From DAOUKH01 sp964291475 (GTDB lineage: Bacteria; Chloroflexota; Dehalococcoidia; SHYB01), in NCBI GenBank assembly GCA_964291475.2, contig OZ220071.1:19104-83103 (forward strand): 64,000 bases of DNA. Reading direction: 5' to 3'. Below are positions 62,265 to 64,000 of the stretch, one piece after another. Positions within the stretch are counted from its first letter, which is position 1. The number at the start of each line of letters is the position of its first letter. A program made the translations under genes and the position numbers. The notes beneath the pieces are model-generated. The model was given only the letters and a program-made list of their open reading frames with translations. It did no database searches and had not been told where the DNA came from.

Positions 62265-63082
62265 TGGACGAGCGGGAGGGGCGGCTGGGCGGGCGGTTCC
62301 TCGGCGGACGCGGCGCGCTGACCGCCATCCTCGTCGGCGCCTTCGTCCTTAGCCTTGCCGCCGTCGACTGGCGCGGCGGCGTCTTCAACACCGGCGGCCT
62401 GAGCGCGATGGGCGAGATCGCCGCCGCCGCCTTCCAACCCGACCTCGCCCCCGACGTGCTCGCCATCGGCGCCCGCTCGACGTGGACCACCATCGCCTAC
62501 GCCTTCGCCGGCATGACCGTCGCCCTCCTCATTGGCATCCCCTTCGGGGTGGTCGCCTCCGGCGTCGTCTTTAGGTCGGCGCGGGGACGGCGGGTGGGGG
62601 CGGCGGGTTCGCGTTTCGCGCTGGCGGGCTTTCGCGCCGTGCATGAGCTGGTGTGGGCCTGGCTGTTCGTGGCCGCGATCGGACTGTCGCCCATGGCCGG
62701 CGTCCTCGCCCTCGGCATCCCCTACGGCGGCATCCTGGGACGCATCTACGCCGAGCTGCTCCAAGACGTCCCCGAGGCCCCCCTGCGGGCGCTGCGGAGC
62801 GCGGGCGCCTCCGAGTGGCGCGTCTTCTGGTTCGGGCGGCTGCCCATGGCGCTGCCCGACATGCTCAGCTACACCTTCTACCGTCTCGAGTGCGGCATCC
62901 GCTCGGCCGCCGTGCTCTCCTTCGTCGGACTCGGCGGGCTGGGCCACAACATCCAGATCTCGCTCCAGGACATCGACTATTCGCGGATGTGGAGCTTCGT
63001 CTACTTCCTGATCGTGCTGATCGTGGTCGTGGACGTGTGGAGCTCGCTCGTGCGGCGGCGCGTCGCGGTGGAACAGGGATGA
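62264..63082 (+). CDS. phnE: Phosphonate-type ABC transporter permease 1
   Basis: A 272-residue permease with about six helices and the cytoplasmic coupling motif EAPLRALRSAGASEWRVFWF followed by LPMALPDMLSYTFYRLECGIR (EAA loop). ATG at 62264 overlaps the phnC stop as TGATG; GTG at 62261 is an alternative. The FR-rich loop SARGRRVGAAGSRFALAG after the second helix matches PhnE-type proteins. It forms a heterodimer with the following permease. Confidence 0.86.
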   Translation: MDEREGRLGGRFLGGRGALTAILVGAFVLSLAAVDWRGGVFNTGGLSAMGEIAAAAFQPDLAPDVLAIGARSTWTTIAYAFAGMTVALLIGIPFGVVASGVVFRSARGRRVGAAGSRFALAGFRAVHELVWAWLFVAAIGLSPMAGVLALGIPYGGILGRIYAELLQDVPEAPLRALRSAGASEWRVFWFGRLPMALPDMLSYTFYRLECGIRSAAVLSFVGLGGLGHNIQISLQDIDYSRMWSFVYFLIVLIVVVDVWSSLVRRRVAVEQG

Positions 63083-63909
63083 AGGCCGGGCTCGGCACGT
63101 GGTCGGCGATCGCCGCCGTGGGGCTGGCCGCGGCGGCGTGGGTGACGGTGTTCACCGGCGAGCTGTTCGACGCGGCGCGGTTCTTCTCCGCCGACACGTT
63201 CGAGCGGGGGTTCGACTTCGTGCAGGGGCTGTTGGGGTTCGACACGGTGACGACGCCCGCCTTTCTGCGGGGCGGGGAGTGGGCGGAGAAGGCGCGGCTG
63301 GCGGGGGAGACGCTGGCGATGAGCGCGGTTGCCGCCGGACTCGCCGCGCTCGCGGCGCTGGCGCTGTTCATGTTCGGGGCGCGGAACGTGATGATGGGGA
63401 GCCTGGCGCCGTACGGGTCGGTGGTGTGGAAGGGGATCTTCTTCGTGACGCGGGCGTGGTTCACGGTGAGCCGGGCCGTGCCGGAGCTGGTGTGGGCGCT
63501 GATCTTCGTGTTCGTCTTCACCCAGGGGGTGCTGCCGGGAGTGCTGGCGCTGGCGGTGCACAACGCGGGGATCCTGGGCAAGCTGGGCGCGGAGGTGGTC
63601 GAGGGGCTGGACACGCGGCCGGCGCGGGCGCTGCGGTCGACGGGGGCGAGCCGGCTCCAGGTGCTGGTGTTCGGGGTACTGCCGGAGGCGCTGCCGAAGT
63701 TCGTGACCTTCCTGTGCTACCGGTGGGAGGTCATCATCCGCACCACGATCGTGGTGGGGTTCGTGGCGGCGGGGGGGCTGGGCGCGGAGTTCCGCCTGGC
63801 GATGAGCCTGTTCAAGTTCACCGAGGTCGCGCTGATCCTGTTCTGGTACCTGCTGCTGGTGCTGCTCGTCGACCTCGCCTCGGCGCGGCTGCGGCGGCTG
63901 GCGCAGTAG
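63079..63909 (+). CDS. phnE: Phosphonate-type ABC transporter permease 2
   Basis: A 276-residue permease with about six helices. The EAA loop appears as DTRPARALRSTGASRLQVLVFGVLPEALPKFVTF. It overlaps the first permease gene as ATGA. It is longer than copy 1 by an N-terminal helix (LGTWSAIAAVGLAAAAWVTVF) and otherwise similar, so the operon has two different permease subunits (phnDCEE type). Two hairpins follow the stop. Confidence 0.86.
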   Translation: MKAGLGTWSAIAAVGLAAAAWVTVFTGELFDAARFFSADTFERGFDFVQGLLGFDTVTTPAFLRGGEWAEKARLAGETLAMSAVAAGLAALAALALFMFGARNVMMGSLAPYGSVVWKGIFFVTRAWFTVSRAVPELVWALIFVFVFTQGVLPGVLALAVHNAGILGKLGAEVVEGLDTRPARALRSTGASRLQVLVFGVLPEALPKFVTFLCYRWEVIIRTTIVVGFVAAGGLGAEFRLAMSLFKFTEVALILFWYLLLVLLVDLASARLRRLAQ

Positions 63910-63922
63910 TCCCCCGGACCTT

Positions 63923-63960
63923 GGGGGGAAATCCCCCCGGCGCGCCCCGCGGTGCGCGCC
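63923..63960 (+). terminator. Tandem hairpins after the phn operon
   Basis: GGGGGG-AAAT-CCCCCC (63923-63938) directly followed by GGCGCGC/GCGCGCC (63939-63945, 63954-63960), 14 bases after the stop. There is no clear T-run, so the mode of termination is uncertain. The last 40 bases of the window contain nothing further. Confidence 0.45.
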
Positions 63961-64000
63961 TTCCGCTCATTCGCTCGCCCGCAAGGGGTGGCTCGAGCTC

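Overview
The window looks like a chromosomal segment of a GC-rich, free-living or host-associated bacterium, most likely a Chloroflexota lineage of the Dehalococcoidia/SAR202 or sponge-symbiont type. This is inference. It rests on threonine/proline/alanine-rich linkers in lipoproteins, a mix of flavin-dependent (luciferase-like, OYE-like), CaiB/BaiF, SDR, amidohydrolase and Rieske enzymes, a RuBisCO-like protein, a small methylating reducing PKS of the kind known from sponge metagenomes, a plant-type LRR lipoprotein, and many dispersed palindromic repeats. No rRNA gene is present to fix the taxonomy. Starts at TTG and GTG are common.

Positions 1-2000 hold a methionine-salvage pair on the minus strand (acireductone dioxygenase and a RuBisCO-like enolase, the latter cut by the window edge), then tRNA-Met(CAT) and tRNA-Val(CAC). 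From there to about 24.7 kb lies accessory content: a low-GC DUF6602-like nuclease-fold protein, a two-subunit Rieske dioxygenase, a broken/intact gene pair containing a retropepsin-like protease, an amidase, a HigBA toxin-antitoxin pair, a purine/pyrimidine-type permease with an extra C-terminal domain, and a minus-strand polyketide locus. The polyketide locus is a 3401-residue PKS, a free ACP, an Sfp-type phosphopantetheinyl transferase and an alpha/beta hydrolase, preceded by an OYE-family oxidoreductase. A degenerate copy of the 3' half of tRNA-Met lies at 24631-24674 in the same orientation as the real tRNA, so the whole stretch may be an old tRNA-targeted island.

Positions 24.8-39 kb hold two paralogous membrane proteins flanking a lipoprotein, a YbaY-like lipoprotein, two nearly identical SDR genes with conserved promoters, and a catabolic-looking set (D-aminoacylase family, amidohydrolase, EthD-like, SnoaL-like, luciferase-like monooxygenase). 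They also carry tRNA-Gly(CCC), a PD-(D/E)XK-like protein and a GPP34 protein, with hairpin repeats in the gaps. Positions 39-52.8 kb are mostly housekeeping: Amt, PcrA/UvrD, TsaD, DUF2851, an XRE regulator, groESL with a CIRCE operator, pyrG with a strong promoter and a structured leader, rho and a DUF2156 protein.

Positions 52.8-64 kb contain the LRR lipoprotein, malate synthase, a lower-GC overlapping pair (PRTase and DprA/Smf-like protein) that may be a small conflict or competence-derived system, a CaiB/BaiF CoA-transferase, and a phnDCEE-type ABC importer operon. The best candidates for something new are the PKS with its truncated, AT-dead second module, the PRTase-DprA pair, the structured pyrG leader, and the tRNA-bounded island.
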